Shown: piece by piece, positions 26,301 to 41,432 of the stretch
Layout: each line of letters starts with the position of its first letter
Position numbering within the stretch: position 1 is the stretch's first letter
From: Aplysia californica
Lineage: Eukaryota > Mollusca > Gastropoda > Aplysiida > Aplysiidae
NCBI RefSeq assembly: GCF_000002075.1
Contig: NW_004798101.1
Span: 8,694 to 72,693 of the forward strand
Direction: 5' to 3'
Length of the DNA stretch: 64,000 nucleotides
The notes under the pieces: generated by a model
Databases searched by the model: none
The model's input: only the letters and a program-made list of their open reading frames with translations
Told to the model about the DNA's origin: nothing
Program-made: the position numbers and the translations under genes

Positions 26301-29300
26301 AATAAGCACAGCTTTCAACAAAAAGAGCTATAATACAGTGACAGCTATAAAAACAACATCTGAAACCAATTACTGTAAATCGATACTGAAGTTAATATTT
26401 TTTTCCTTGTAGTAATAAAAGTTTTCATGTTTCATCAGAAAACTAAGACTGAATCCTTCAATACTGTTACAACAATTTTAGTTTTTTAGTCTTCACAATT
26501 GTCTGATTGGTCCGAAACTAACCACAGACAATCAGCACATTTGATTTCACAAGACTATTTTAACTTTCTCTCCCTTCTTTTATATATTTATAGTAATGAA
26601 ATACAAACAACGTTTTGGCTCTATTGCGAATTCGGTCTTATTTTAAGTTTTAAGCAAAGCTAAAATATTTTCCTCAAAGTCTAGCCAAGTGCATCTAATT
26701 CTACAATATCCCTTCTATATCAAAGCACCCTAGCTGGCATCTCTGTAACAAAATCAACTCTACCATTTTCATTTTCAAAATACGCTTAACATCAAAGACA
26801 CAGTAAACAATACGAGAAAAAACATAATTCAACAACATAGGACTGCTTTAGGCAACAAAAGTAAACATGAACTCTGGGCACAGTCAGAAAGAGAGAGAGT
26901 GACTCACCATCACCGGAGTGAGGGTTCATGCTGTCATCTCCAAGGAAGAGTCTTCGCGCCAGGGTGCGGCGGTACCAGGCTTTGGGTAGGGACAGGATCT
27001 CAGACAGACGCCGCATGTCATACTTAAACGAAGCCGTGCCCACATCACAAATAGCTGGGGGTGGGTGGGAAAGGATGGAGTACGAAAAGGAAAATACAAA
27101 AATTGGGACATCAATAACAATAGACTAATCAGAAGGTGGTGGTGGTGGCTTTGCAGTTATGTCTTTACATTTGAGATCAAATGGTAGGAAGTTCCATTTT
27201 TGGTTGTATCAAGTTCAAAATAACATTTCAAATTACCATGAAATATAAATGATGGAAAGAAATCACAAGCCTACAAGTTAAAAGCTCTGGCATCTAAAGT
27301 GTGCACAAACTTTAACTACAAAATTCAAACAAATTCTTGAAGATAAAAAATATAGTGCCAGAGATCCCTTCCCTGAAAAGAGTCCAAATTTTACCTGAGA
27401 AGCGCACAGCATTGGAACGAGTCTGCTGGTCACCCCTCATTGGTGAGTCGCCAATCTCACTGTAGGTCTCGAGCTTTCGGGTGCGTGAAATGTTGACACG
27501 AATAAACTCCAGGTTCAGGCTGAGGGAATCCCTTCGGCCCATGTCATGAATTGTGTTTGTTGTGTTTTCAGAGATGCTGCCTGAAAAAAAATTACAAATA
27601 CAAATGTAACGCTATTTAAAAATATCAAAGCCATGAACAACTAAAGATCATCTTCCCCCCCTCACACATGCACATACACACCTTGTAAAAAAACAAATCT
27701 ATCAGAACATAGTGAAAATCCTCTGCCTACCGTAAACCAACAGTCCATAAACATGCACATACACACATACATACATACATACACACACGCACACTCACAG
27801 ACACAAACAAGTATAACACAACGGCACACACACACCTAGTCCACCCTGTCCCCGGTAACCAGGAGAGTCTCCAAACCGACGTGCCACACCCATTCCATAC
27901 GGGTGGAAGATGTAGAGGGAGAAGTCAGACATACAGCCAGTCACGCTGAGACCTCCTGAGTTGGAGCCCTGATGATAGGAGCTGTCCGACATGCCGCTGG
28001 TGTGACGAGTGCGAGGCGTGGACTGGCTGCTGCCACAAGCACTGTTGTTGGCTGCGGAAGACTTCATGTTCTGTGCTGTAAAACAAAAGGGAGGGAAAGA
28101 ACTAGAACCTAAATTTTTAAAGTCTAAAAAGATAACTTTAAATATTGGCTCTTCATTTACTTTTTTGAGTGAAGAGAAGCAAACTAACATAATGATGACC
28201 ATTTACAGCTGAGAAAAAGCTTGAAAGATGGACAGAAACAACAGAAGGAAAAGAAATATGTAGGACCTACCAGTGGCACCCTCCAATTACTTGCAGTTTG
28301 GCTATTCAGAATAATGACACAATACAGATTTAACTTCATTAAAAGGAAATTCTTTTTTTAAATAGGTGGTATTGGTAAAAATATGATTAACAACACAATA
28401 CAAACACACAAATATTTATGCCATACACAATTACAATATTTTCAGTCTCTTTGCTGGACGAATCAACAATAGAGTGAGAGAAAGTTCATAAAAAAGAGGT
28501 GAATGACTATAGTTTTGCCATAGAAAAATACCTCAGCATATCGCTTGAGCAATTTAGGTTTCAGGTACAATACACTTTTTAGTATACCTTAGCCCTAAAC
28601 ATTCAATAATAGAAATTTATTTACAATAACAAAACTTGCGCCTCCAGTTTACTAACTTCATGCGTAGAGCATGTCTTATTTATTTTTTTGAAAGATCAAA
28701 ACTTGATTCAAAGGAGTACACAATGCATTTGAACTCAAAATATCATATATCCAAAAAATGCATTTGAGCTCAAAATATCATACATTTTAAAAAATGCATT
28801 TGAGCTCAAAACATTATATATCCAAAAAGTGTATTTGAGGCCAAAACATCATTATATTTTTTTTTTATGCATTTGAGCTCAAAACATCATATATCCAAAA
28901 ATACATGTACAACTACATGCCTTCTTTGTTAAATGTTTTAACCTCCTAATTTTAAAATATCAAATGGCCACAGAGTTTTTGACTTACCTCAGTGTTTAGA
29001 ATAAGGGTTGCAACAAAAATGAAAACTATTTTGAACAGCAAGTTTTTTGGCTTAGAGAGAACAAAAAAAGGAATCAATTTCTAAACTACAGCTGCAGCTA
29101 TGGAGGTAAACAAAACACTGCAACTTAATACAATCCTTTGAATCCCGTGGAAAATGTATCTTGTCACATATCCCTTCTTATGCCAGGGGACTTTTCTTTA
29201 AAAAAGGGATTCTGGAGAAAAAGTTTTAAAAGACATCAATATTAGCCAGCCCTTTTTTTACAGAGTCCTAAGTTTATCTTTGGTTTAATGACAACAAAAA

Positions 29301-32300
29301 TATTTAAGTCTGTAAAAAAATATTTAGAAAAGAACTAAGTCTTGTAACAGAGGGCTTCATATATCTTTGGAACACAGTACAGAAAAGGCCTATCTCCACA
29401 TTACACTGTCATAACCTACACCTGACTGTTGCAACATCAGGAAGATCATAATTTTCCCCACAATTCTTTCCTTCCGTCCCCACATACCTTTGCCAGACTT
29501 TGGTGACTGCATGTTGTCAGCGAGCATGCTCTCATTGATATCAGATTTCTTGGTGGAGAAGAAGAGGTCGAGAGAGGGCACCTGCAGAAGGCACTCGACA
29601 CGTGACACTGGGTGACAGTTGAAGCGAATGAATGACGGGTCCACTTTGATGTGCACCACAACGTCCACGGGGAAGAAAGCCACAGACTGCTGGCCCAGGG
29701 AGCCCTGAGAGGCATCCAGGTCCATGTTGTTGACTAGGCTGTCCACCATGTCTGAGGGGGGGAACATATATATATGTGAGTCATCGTGGTGAAATCAGAC
29801 GCTCATCTAAATAACGAAATCAAAGAAACCAGCAGTTTTCTGACCAAAGGGCAATTTTTTTTATTATTGCGGGGGGGGCATTATGTCCTTTTAAAAACAC
29901 ATCCTCAGTGGATTTTACTTTAAAAATGTTGATCAAGTACATGAATGTTATTTTAAAAGCAGAGCACTTCATTCCTTGAAAAGACCCACCACATAGAATG
30001 GAGATATTACAGGAATAGCAGTAAAACTTAAGATCCAATCCCGGCTCCAACCTTAAGTTCCATGTGAAGCTTTTCTTTTACATGTTAATGTACCACAAGA
30101 AAAATAACATGCAACAGTTTGGAACAGATCCAAGAGCTTTTGACCATCATTAGGAATGTTGAAACACCAGCTGATATAAATGAACCTCAAGTTTTGTGTT
30201 CACCATACAAATGTTCTATACACTAAAAAAAGGTTTCAAGGAAACCACACAGCTAGAATTTATCCACATATAAAAATTTGCTTCAAGTAAATACAACTTG
30301 AGGCTTATTACCTTGAGCTGAACAGGCTATGTGATCAGTGACAGAATGGGAACTTAAAAAACTAGTTTAGTTTTAAACATTTACCTGTAGAATCATTTTT
30401 CTGGAGAAAGAATCTCTTGTCACTTCTTGAAAGAGTCTCAATGGCATAAACGTCAAGAAGTGGAGGAGTATTACATACAAAACCTAGATAATCCTCACTT
30501 AAATCTTACCTCTTTTTAAAATAGATGGGGAGCTGCTATGGGTTATTGGCAATGGTTCAAGGGCCTGCTCCAAGAAGTCTAGAAATGTTGGGCTGATGAT
30601 CATCTCCTGCAGAGAGAAAAGCTTATTTGGTCACCAAAGCAAAAACACTAATAAATAACATAACATTACACATGGAAAAATGATACGAGACGAATATTTA
30701 CCAAAACCTACCACTAAGAGTATTCCTAAAAACCTTATATCATGATAAAATAAAAATTGCCGAAATACAAACATGACCAATTTTTTTTCTCAATAATGTT
30801 GTGTAATGAATATGTACTAATTTTTAATATTTCTAAATTTTGTCTGTGATTTCAACTCTTAGCCTTCTTGAGAATGACGTTTTTTTTCTTACAAATGATA
30901 AAAAATTTACATTGGGAAAAAAAGTCTTATATTTTCAACAGACAAAACCTCAAGAAAAGAAAACTGGAAAACTGAGAAGAGAAGAATATTCAAGAACATG
31001 ACGTGTTTCCTAAAAGAAAACAAAATCAGGAAAACTGTCATTCCTACTTTCAGAATTTACAAAAGCAGAGGAGAAAAAGTCACAGAAAATAATTTACCTC
31101 AGGCAAAGTCTGAAGTGAAAACCAAGCATAAAGACTGGCTCTCTTAGCCTGGCTTGACTTGCGTGGACTGCCTGCTTCTAAATCTACAAAAGAGTCCTCC
31201 CGATGTGGGATCGTGGGCGACGGGGCCGAGATCAGAATCTCCGGGACAAATGGATGGGGATTTCTCTCACTGTCAGAGGAGCTGGTCACGCTGGGTTCCT
31301 CAACGATGGTCGCTGGGCATGTGTACTGGATGGGATCTGTCTTAGAGTTGTAGTGAACCTGTCGTGTGAAAGAGATTTTTTTAAGATGTTTGTTTTTATT
31401 TGAGTCAACAGAAGCATTTCAATTTTTAAAATGGCCATATAGTACATGGAAAAAGTAAGACAAACAGAACAACAGAGGGAAAGTAGGACCTACGAGTGGC
31501 ACCCTCCAACCTACAAAACTGATGGCTGGTATAAGAGAAAAGAGTGTCTTATTACATCTTTAGGTATCTTCATACAGTAAATATAATTGTTCAATAGCTA
31601 CCCATTGAATGTATGTTGATGTTTTTTCACTCTTCTTCTTCTTCAAGTACAAGATCTGAAACAGACGCCGGGGATCATTGTTCACCACTTATTTCTCTAT
31701 TTGGATGCTCTTAACAAGTGACATTATTCTGACCTTTTCCAATCACTTTACTGTTCGTGTTTTCTTTGCAAATATTCTTGGTCTATCTCAGCTACTTTTG
31801 CCTTCTATATTTCTAGTGAAAGCAAGATGTTCAAAACATTATGTCTATTCAAGAGTCCTATGAACGGCATGTGTTCTCTATATAACACAAATAACAATAT
31901 TCTAAAGTGGTTGGTTACCTTGACATCCACACTTGGGATGAAGAAGACAGTGGTGAGGTCTGGGGCTCCGCTGATCTTCCTACTCTCACTGATGCCAGCC
32001 CCAGATTTCTCTCGCTTCGCCTTCTGTTTGTTGCCCGCTGTGGTGGAAGAACTTTCCCCTGCTTGTTGTTGCCGTTCCCTCTTCGCTTGTCTGAAGAGAA
32101 AAACAAGAACAGTCACATAACACATGTCACTCTCAGTACAATCCAGCCACAGTAGGGAAGGGAGCTGGTGCAAAAACCTTGATCATTATACTCAACAACA
32201 AAAATTAATGCTTGAGCAGCCTGTGCTAGTCATGTTAGACTCAATCGATTATAAGTTTTGCATCCCCATCACCACAATTTAGATCATTTAAGAAGCCGGC

Positions 32301-34594
32301 TGCAGTGGCCAGGGCCAATCAGCACAATGCAGGACATCTCATCCTAGCAGAAAGACAGAGAAACTTGACAAAATATTTTCCCCCTTAATTAAAGAACTGT
32401 ACTTGAATCTTGGTTAATGCAGAAGGCAAAGAGCCCAACCCTTGTGCCATAGCAGCCAGTGCAGTAGATTCATAATTGTAAAATACGTCCAGTATGACCA
32501 ATTTTATCAGATTCTTAACTTTGCTGGATGGAAGACGACACCCTATCTTCCTCAGTTTTTTAAACTGAAAGGGAACTTGATTTTCAGTGCCTGAGAATAC
32601 ATGAAAGATAGGGATATGCATCCAACGGCATGAAGTGTTTTCCAGAAGATTGGAATGGAGAGATGGAGTGACTGGCATGCTAAGAGAATTGTTTGGAGTC
32701 AAATGAGCCTTCTTCAAAGGGCACAATTAACTTTTACTCTACCCGTTGAACACAACCTTCCTTTCACAACCACAGCAAAATCTCAAACAGCCATTGATAT
32801 CAACAAATATATATAAGGCCTGGAGACCAGAGAAGAAATCAATATTGTACATGTTTTTCTGCCAATTTAAACGCATAACGTTAATGAATTTACAGTTCTT
32901 GAAAGCATCCTTCAGACTTCTATTCAAGTCGATTCCATGACTTTGGTAACTACAATGTACTAGCACAGTGAAAACATTGCATGACGACTAAATCTTGGCA
33001 AAGAACACAACACTACCAAAATCCGAAACTGGAATCAATACTTACTTCCTGACTTCTTCCTCCTTTGCCTCTTTCGGGTAGAGAACACAATTTCCTCGGT
33101 CAATGAAAACTTTGACATCGAGCTCGAAGTCAATGGTGGGCTCCGTGACCTTCATCTGTTCCCGTGAAGTTATTGAGGAAGTGTCCTCGGAAATTTTTTT
33201 GCTGGTAAATACAAAACAATAAATTAATACTTTAAAGTTTCCTCTGCTTTTCTTTTTCCTGTCTGTCTTACTGACTGTCCGCCCATCCATCCGTCCCTCC
33301 CTCCCTCCCTCTCTCTCTCTCTCTCTCTCTCTAATTTTCACCTTTTCTTCTGACAATGATTATATTCTACTTCAATTTTTATAAATCTCTTTAACCTGTT
33401 CAAACTCTTTCTCATCTCTCTCACTACCCATAATTTCTTTCCCTCATCAAATCTTTTTTCATTTTTAAAAGAAGTTCCAACAGCAACTGATCATTTAGTT
33501 TCTCTATGCTCGTTCTTGCCTTAGTGGCAATAAGGCAATAAATGAGCTAATTAGCTTGTCTGTCATTTTACAGCGGAATGACTCTCATCTTACAATTACT
33601 GGGAAGAAGACTGCTGAGTTCTTTATGTAAAGAAAATCAAGTCATGATTCGCATTTCCCTGTCACTTACCCGCTCTTGTACTTCCAAACCTAATTTAACT
33701 TAGCTATAGCAGAAAAAGGGACAAATATACTCACGAACTGCGTGGTCGCCGCAGGTAAACTGACTCATCTGTTTGCGAGTCTGAGCCTGAACTGGGAATA
33801 GCCTCCAAAGACCTTGATCTATGCTGGTTTCTGATGATGTGATCCTCTGCCCCGTCCCCATCAGAATCAGATTCTTCAAAGGCAACAATCTGGGGTGAAC
33901 TGGAAAAAGAAAAAAAAAATTCTCCAATATGTAACTAATCCAAAATGTTTACCAACAGGGCTGCCCACCAACCAGCATATGTTATAGTAATAGAAAATTA
34001 GTAATCTTGAGTCAAGGACAGAGGTTGTAGTCAAATATAAATGTAACATAAACAAAGGCATGATGAAAAAGAGGTCTTGCTGGGCTCATCATTGTCCAGT
34101 TCAGAAGGGGGGGGGGAGGTACTTTTGCTAAAACAAAAGAAATCTGTGGCACTACAGAATAATACAAACAATAATCCATTTCTTCAAAATTCTCTCACTG
34201 GCCTCGGCTGTTACCCACAACACAAAAGGGCAGATATTTTCTGATCTTACACCATATCAACCTCATATTTGCCTTACACACCAGGGAGGTTGGCAGTGGG
34301 CTGGGGTAGCCAAAATTTCTTAAAAATCAGAATCAGGGGTAAAACGTTTGTATTTTCGTAAAACTGAATAAAAATCGTAAAGATTCCGTCAAATTTGTAA
34401 TGATGGGCAGCCCTGTAGCAATCATATCAACAAAATTAAGATCTTTTAAATGGTGAGACGCTTCAACCCTGCCTATCAGAGCCAACCCAGGTTAAGTGTG
34501 ATACAGCCTAACGTTTACACTGTTGAAATCAGTTCAAAACTATCACTCTCTGTTTCAGGTCAAGAAAAAAACTTGTTCAGTTATTAAGAGCAAA

Positions 34595-34642
<48 letters not shown>

Positions 34643-36242
34643 GGACGGACGGACGGACGGACGGACGGACGGACAGACAGTAGCTTTCAAATTTACAAAA
34701 GCAAGAAAAGAACCCTAGCCATTAGAATGAAACAGTTAACAGTATTGTACATCCACCCCACTCTAAGGTACTGAGATATTAAATTGTGGTGAAAAGGCAA
34801 GTGAAAGAAATTGCTCAATTGAGTAAGTCTTTGGACTGAAGGAACAAAAGCTACAAGCAACTGTTTTATTCATGAAATATTTATATGAACTTTAAATTTC
34901 ACTTTAAATTTCACTTCAGGAACAAAGCAATAGCAAACAGTGTAGATCATAGATTCTTTCCATGTACTCATTACAACCAGGTTGCCAAACAAGGTGCAGA
35001 ACTGCGGTGGCCTGCAATGACATGCTTCCTTTTTTTTTTTATAGTAGAGGTTTTTCAACGCTCACAACTGCATAAGGTTATATGATGAGCGCCAAGGGGC
35101 GGATGTCAACAGAGAAGTCTTTATAGGGAATCGGGCTTACTCTGCTCACCTCTCTTGCCTCAACAGCACAAAGTTTGTTTCGACTTTCAAGGCACCCCGG
35201 AAATAGCGGGTCACAAGAGTGTGACAAACATACAAAAGAAGTAGAGGAAAATGATGATAGTAAGGCTTAGAAAAGAAAAAAAAGCAGTTCCCAGTTGTAG
35301 TTCCGGCACAGTTATGAGCATGACATTGATGACTCAGCCCATTTACAATTTTATTGTGCATAAGAACGAGAAATGTCCCCCCATTGGGAATGGCCTAAAG
35401 ACACTTCAGTCAGTGGCACCGCCGCGGGGGGTTCTATTGTCTGTGTTATGACATTGTGCAATATAATAAACTGTGAGTGGAACCAAGAAATTTATTGAAA
35501 AATGCACTGTGCACAAAACTGCAATCCAAATTTTCATGTAATGATAAAAAAAGGGACATTTCATCCTTTTTTTTTCAAAGGTCAATCATCTATTTCATAT
35601 CCCAAAACACATTAAAACCAAGCCTCCTTTCCACCGCACCCCAAACCAGAAGACCGTCTTCACAAATAAAATCAACATGACTTTCATTCTTTTCAAAAAC
35701 ATAAATTTTCCTACCCTGGGGGAGTGTAGGTGCTGAGCTGTGTCCCTGAGAAAGAAACTTTAGTAGGCCGGCTCAAGTCTTCTGACTGCCTTCGAGTCAA
35801 GGACGTTTGCCTCTCCAGTGATGTCGGTCGTTCCACTGGGGACCTGGAAATGAGATGGACAGTCGAGATGAAAGCAAGAGGAAAGCATGATGTCTGCTTT
35901 TTTTTTGTTAATGAACATGCACCTAAAGGTCATTATGATTCTACCACAATAAAACAATAACATCAACATATGACTCTATGCAGTCGAGCACAGATATCTA
36001 AAAGATGTGGGGGATTGACACATGCATTCTAAACATCTGTAATTTGAGGAAACAGCGACAACGAGAAACAAGAGAAATATTGAAGAAAACCAAGGGTAGT
36101 AACTGTGACAGTATAATAGTCGGAAGATAAAACACTGCCATCATGAAGAGTACCCAGTTTCGATAAAGGGAAAGAAGGATGGATAGCACATGCTCCTTAT
36201 TCGATGTTGAAGCAAGAGAAAGGAATAGAGTGATACTGATTT

Positions 36243-36287
<45 letters not shown>

Positions 36288-39200
36288 CTCTCGATCTCTC
36301 TCGATCTCTCTTCTCTCTCTCAATCTCTCTCGCATACACTCGCTCTCTCCCTCTCTACTAAACATGTTACAAGATTTTGTCTTCATTTTAAAATACTCTG
36401 TTCGCAGCCCCATTGTTACAGGGTCCAGAAAGGAACAAAAAGAACAACAACAGCAAGCATGCAGATGAAGGAAATATACCGGGCAATTTCTTTAAAACGA
36501 GAGGCTCAAATTAAGTCCAGCAGTGACCAGTCACTACTGGCAAAAATCAAGACCGGTCACTTCTCTGGGCTACAAGCCTACAAAAATAGAAAAGACAAAA
36601 CATCGGACCCAATCTGTCCATTGTGGAGCGCAGAGCCCCAAGATTTGGAGCACTGGCTGCAGGGACGCCCCGCCATGGAGGTCCGGAGGTGGCATCTCTT
36701 TGGGGAGGATTCAGGGAGGTTGGACTGCCTCACCCGCTACCCAAAAGAGGCGGTGGCCCTGACAAAGAGCACGCTCTTCGGGGCTCCAAACATTTCGAAA
36801 GGATAGGCTACCACACACACACAACAACAAGCACAAGACTCAGTTCTTACCTCGACAGTCTCTGACCACCAGTTGACTTAGATCTAACATGAGACGGCCG
36901 GGTGCTCAGTCCAAGCTTGTCCTTGATTAGGCTAGCCTGAAATACAAATCAAAATATAATAAATAGTATTTTTAGTCATAAGGATTGAAACCAAATGGGT
37001 GATGGGAAAACACCCAAGGTAATATATGTTTGTTTCTTTATGGAGCATCCGAGCAGAGAAATGAATGTCGAACCTCGATGTCTATTGCAGTCAAGCTGGT
37101 ACTTGAAGAAGAAAAAGAAAGGATAGACAAATCAACTCCAACAGCATGACAGCAACTCATACTGTCAGAGAGATCCATCAAAGAACGTTTTGCTGCACAA
37201 CTTGACTGCATATTCAATGAGGAACCAAAACTACAAAAAAGAAAGTATTCGAATACAAAACAGGAACTATAAAGTAGCACAAAATTACTTTTTACCCGAA
37301 TCATCCTAGGATTAAAGACTGAATTCTTAATAACAACTAAATAGAGGGAGAAAAACAAGACAAACAACATATAAAAGGAGAAGAATTTAAAGATTACTTC
37401 ATTTATCTTATTTTTATCTGCCAGCAAATATTCAATAAACACTTGCATCTTTTGTGTGGACTGCAACTCTGGTGCCAAACAACAAGTACTTCACATACAT
37501 GATGCAAAAATAAAAATGTTGTTATATCAAGACATGTTAAAATATAACTTAAATGTTCATATTCAAAATGTCATGCCATTGTTGTTTATCAGTTTCTCAG
37601 TGTTATCATATTCTTTTTAAGAAATTCAACACCCTTAATTTGATTTGTTACACATTTATTAACACAATTTTCAATACAGTTATCCAAGAGGTAAGGATAA
37701 AATTTAAAATTCATCTCTAACAGAATTGAGCCAAGAGGGTTGAGGATTATGTTGTTATCCATCCTAACCATCTCAAGTTACTGATCGGCCTACTGTGGAA
37801 TCAAACCAGGGTCTCTTGCATTGCAGTTCAGATCAATATCAACTGAGCTTATCATCCCTTAATATCTGTAAGATAAGCATAAAAAGAACAAAATCCAGTT
37901 GAACTTGCTCTAACGGCCACCTGTATAAGACGATCACTTACACAAACAGTTAAGTCACATTTCCACCCTGGCACATTTTTTGCATTATAATGGCACTGTG
38001 TGCAACAACCCCCTGTCAAAGACAGCCACTTTTTTCCTCCACAATGGAGGGTCCTCTTAGACGTTTTCAACGGTACATAACTTTTCTTACCCTGTCTCCT
38101 TTTCGCTTCAACATTTCCAGGAAATCTCTGCGGAAGTCTTGGAACAGCAGAGCCTGTAAGTCCTCCAGTTTTTTCCTTTCAGTATCAATGGTCGCCTCAG
38201 TAGCACCACATTCCCTGAACAATACAGTCGATATATGTATGACTATCAATAATATCACCATCAATAATACCACCGCAGTTATTTTCTCTTTGCTTTCAAC
38301 TTCCTATGTTCACTAAACAGTATATTTAAAATACAAGTAATTTAGGGAGAATGAACGTACAAATGAATTCTTAAATATCTGATGAGTTCAAATAATGAAA
38401 CTGCATCAGAAAAGCAAAGAAAACACAACTGGCATCAGTTAAAAAGCTGGGGAGTTGGAACTGCCGGTTGGAATTTTCATCACGTTAGCATTACAGCTGC
38501 AACATTCTACAAAGAATCAGAATAGGACACAGGAAGCAAATAAAAGGAATAGTGTCCACCAATCAATAGAAGCAGTCATTAACATGTAGAAGTATATCAA
38601 GGCCAAAATTTACTACCACCCAAAGAGCAAGTTCTCTTGAAACTTCTGAAAGAGCATCCATGTGAGGAATATAATAAATACCACTAAAAAAAACCAGAGC
38701 CTGACAAAACCCTAACCATCACTGCCCTGTTCAGGATCACAGTAAAGCTTACATTAACTCAGTACAATAACATCAACATTTCACAAGGAACAAATTATAA
38801 AAATACAAACTTTTAATAGAAATTGAACAAACCACACTAGGTGAACTGCCAACAATCCCCATGGTATTTTCATGAACAAGTTATGACGTCAAGACCATTT
38901 ACTTAGATGGACGCTTCGTGAGCAAGAGTAAGAGTGAGCCCATGACAACGGTGAACTCACTATACAAACATGAGACTGATGTCTCCTAAAATACTACAGC
39001 TATTTTATGACTTAGTTTACTCCCATTTGCATAAGTCATTACAAAGGGGCAGAGACAGATGTCTTACTTGAGCTCTTGCACAACTTTGGCTTGCTCATTC
39101 ATTTCTCTCTCAATCTTGCGTGCTCTCTCCTTAGGGTCAAAGTTGTCAGCAAAGATCTCCTCTGGCAAAATATCTGAAGCGAGGCTCGTCCGACGTTTTG

Positions 39201-41386
39201 GCACCGTCTCCTGTAACAACATAAGAGATTTTTTAAATTTAATCAGAAAGTTTTTTAAAACGCAATGTATTTATCTGTAGTTATGCACCTACCGACTTAA
39301 CAATAACTTCCTTGGCCAGCCTGTTATTCCAAACTACCGTATAATGTCAACAACAAACCAAAATAATTTTCATTGTTGTCGTTACTGCTGTTACAGCTTG
39401 AGAGCTTTCACTTCATGGCCTAATGAAATGTAAGGCTAAGGTGCTGCTTGTGTCAGACTATGAGGAAGAAAGCTGATTTATTAGGTGTCTGAGGTTAAGC
39501 ATATGAACCCATTTTGAGTCCAATAATTATCTTCAAGATGACACAAAAAGCGACTTTCCAAAGTAGAAAACTTAACATTTACGACCACATTCAGACATGC
39601 AGTCTACTCCAGATAAAGGATAAGTACCTCTTCAGAGTTATCCTGTGTGTCTGGACTACTAAAGTCAATGACATCTTCATCATCATCAACCATTCCTTCC
39701 AGCTCATCTCGCTTGGTCACATGTGACATGTCTGAGAAAGTATCTTCTGATTCGCCAGCCAACAGAGTGAGGGTGTGGCCGAGCAAGGTAAAGCGCTTGC
39801 CGATGTTCGTATCAAGGTGCACCTCGATACCCTTCATGTCATACTGAACATTTAGGATCCATTTCGCATTGCCGCTGCTTGTTTCTGAAGAAGGGAAAAA
39901 ATGAGAGTTGAGTCCAAATCTAAGTTGGCGAGTTGGCAACATTGACTTCTTGAATATTCAAACATATTTCATTACATGGTCTACCTGCGAGCAAAGACCT
40001 AGATTTACTCCCTCTTTCCCTTTTAAAAAGCTGTAGTACTACAGAAAAGTTAAATTGTAGTGCGTATCACACAAGTCACATTAAATTCTGCACATTACTT
40101 TCACTGAAGACAAAATTTGAGAAAAAATCTCACAAGGTCATTTTTCTTTCTCGCTACTAGATCTAGAACATACAGTGATAGTGTTAGACCACAGTAATTC
40201 TTCATCATTAGGCATCAAAATGTATAACAGAAAATGCCACTGACAAAGCCAACCCTTCCATAACACATGTGGTGAAGCAGTTTGCCTTCCACAACAGGAC
40301 AAGAGGAGATATGTTGTACCATGGGTATTCAAACCGATGGAACTTGAATTACCTTAGAATTAAGCAGATTTTTCAAGAATATTCTATTAGACCAGAAACA
40401 ATTCATTTTTGAAAATTAAAATGTTTGGTGAGAAAAGATTGGCATGTAATACATAAAAGTTTGCATTCTTAGACTAAGACCTCTAAAAACAAACACCTAT
40501 CTTTCTCACCATGTTTATTGATGGTTCTAGAACACACTTCATAAGTGCCAGAGGGCACATTACACTGGTTCATCACTGCTCCATAGTCAGTTGGCCATGG
40601 CTTCCAATCATCCCAGGAAGAACCAAAGTCATCAGCGAACCTCAAACAGAAATCTAAATTGGAGGGAAAAAAACATTTCAGGAGTATAATGTAATTGAAA
40701 TTAGCGGGAAATAAATAATAAAATAAAAATCTTCAACAAATGAGACAAGCAGGTAGACTTCTTTTTGTTTTTGTTTTAGTAGAATTTTACGGCGCTCGCA
40801 ACTGCATAAGGTCATATGAGCACCATTAGACTTCTTTAAAAAATTGAAAAAAAAATCCCACCTATTGAATAACAAAAAAAATGAAAGGGATCCAAAATTC
40901 AACACCCAAACTCACTTTTGAATTTCCCTTTGCTGACCAAAGAGCCACAGGAGCAGGCTGAGATCTGAGTGCTCTCTACTGTCAACACCAGAGCTGACCC
41001 TTGCTCCGCCTCTGTCACTCGAGGGGACTGGAACCCTGATCCAGGGCCTGGCATTGGCTGTTTTAGACAAAGAAAAAATTCATTTCATATTTTAAAATAA
41101 ATCATGTCCTTCTCATATAGATCTATATAGTTTGAGAAACAGACACATACTGACACAATAACTATTGTTTAATGCTGGGAAGTTTAACTGCTATTTGGTG
41201 CAGGGGAAAAAGAAAGACATGCGTACAAAAACAACGGTGAGAAAAGAAGCAGGACATACCATACCACTGTCCAACCGCTTGGATCTCACTTATCTATAAA
41301 AAAAGAATTACCAAAAGTGCATATGGAAGGTTTATTGAGAAAAAAATGGAACTGTCAAGACCGAAGACAAGAGGTGTGTTTTTTGT

Positions 41387-41432
<46 letters not shown>

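Noticed and set aside
36141-36413. Arg/Glu-rich and Ser/Leu-rich ORFs around 36141-36413, and similar ones near 260-478, 33042-33356 and 41294-41555
   Set aside because: Produced by (TC)n or (GA)n repeats; the 33042 ORF is real only for the exon 33 part.
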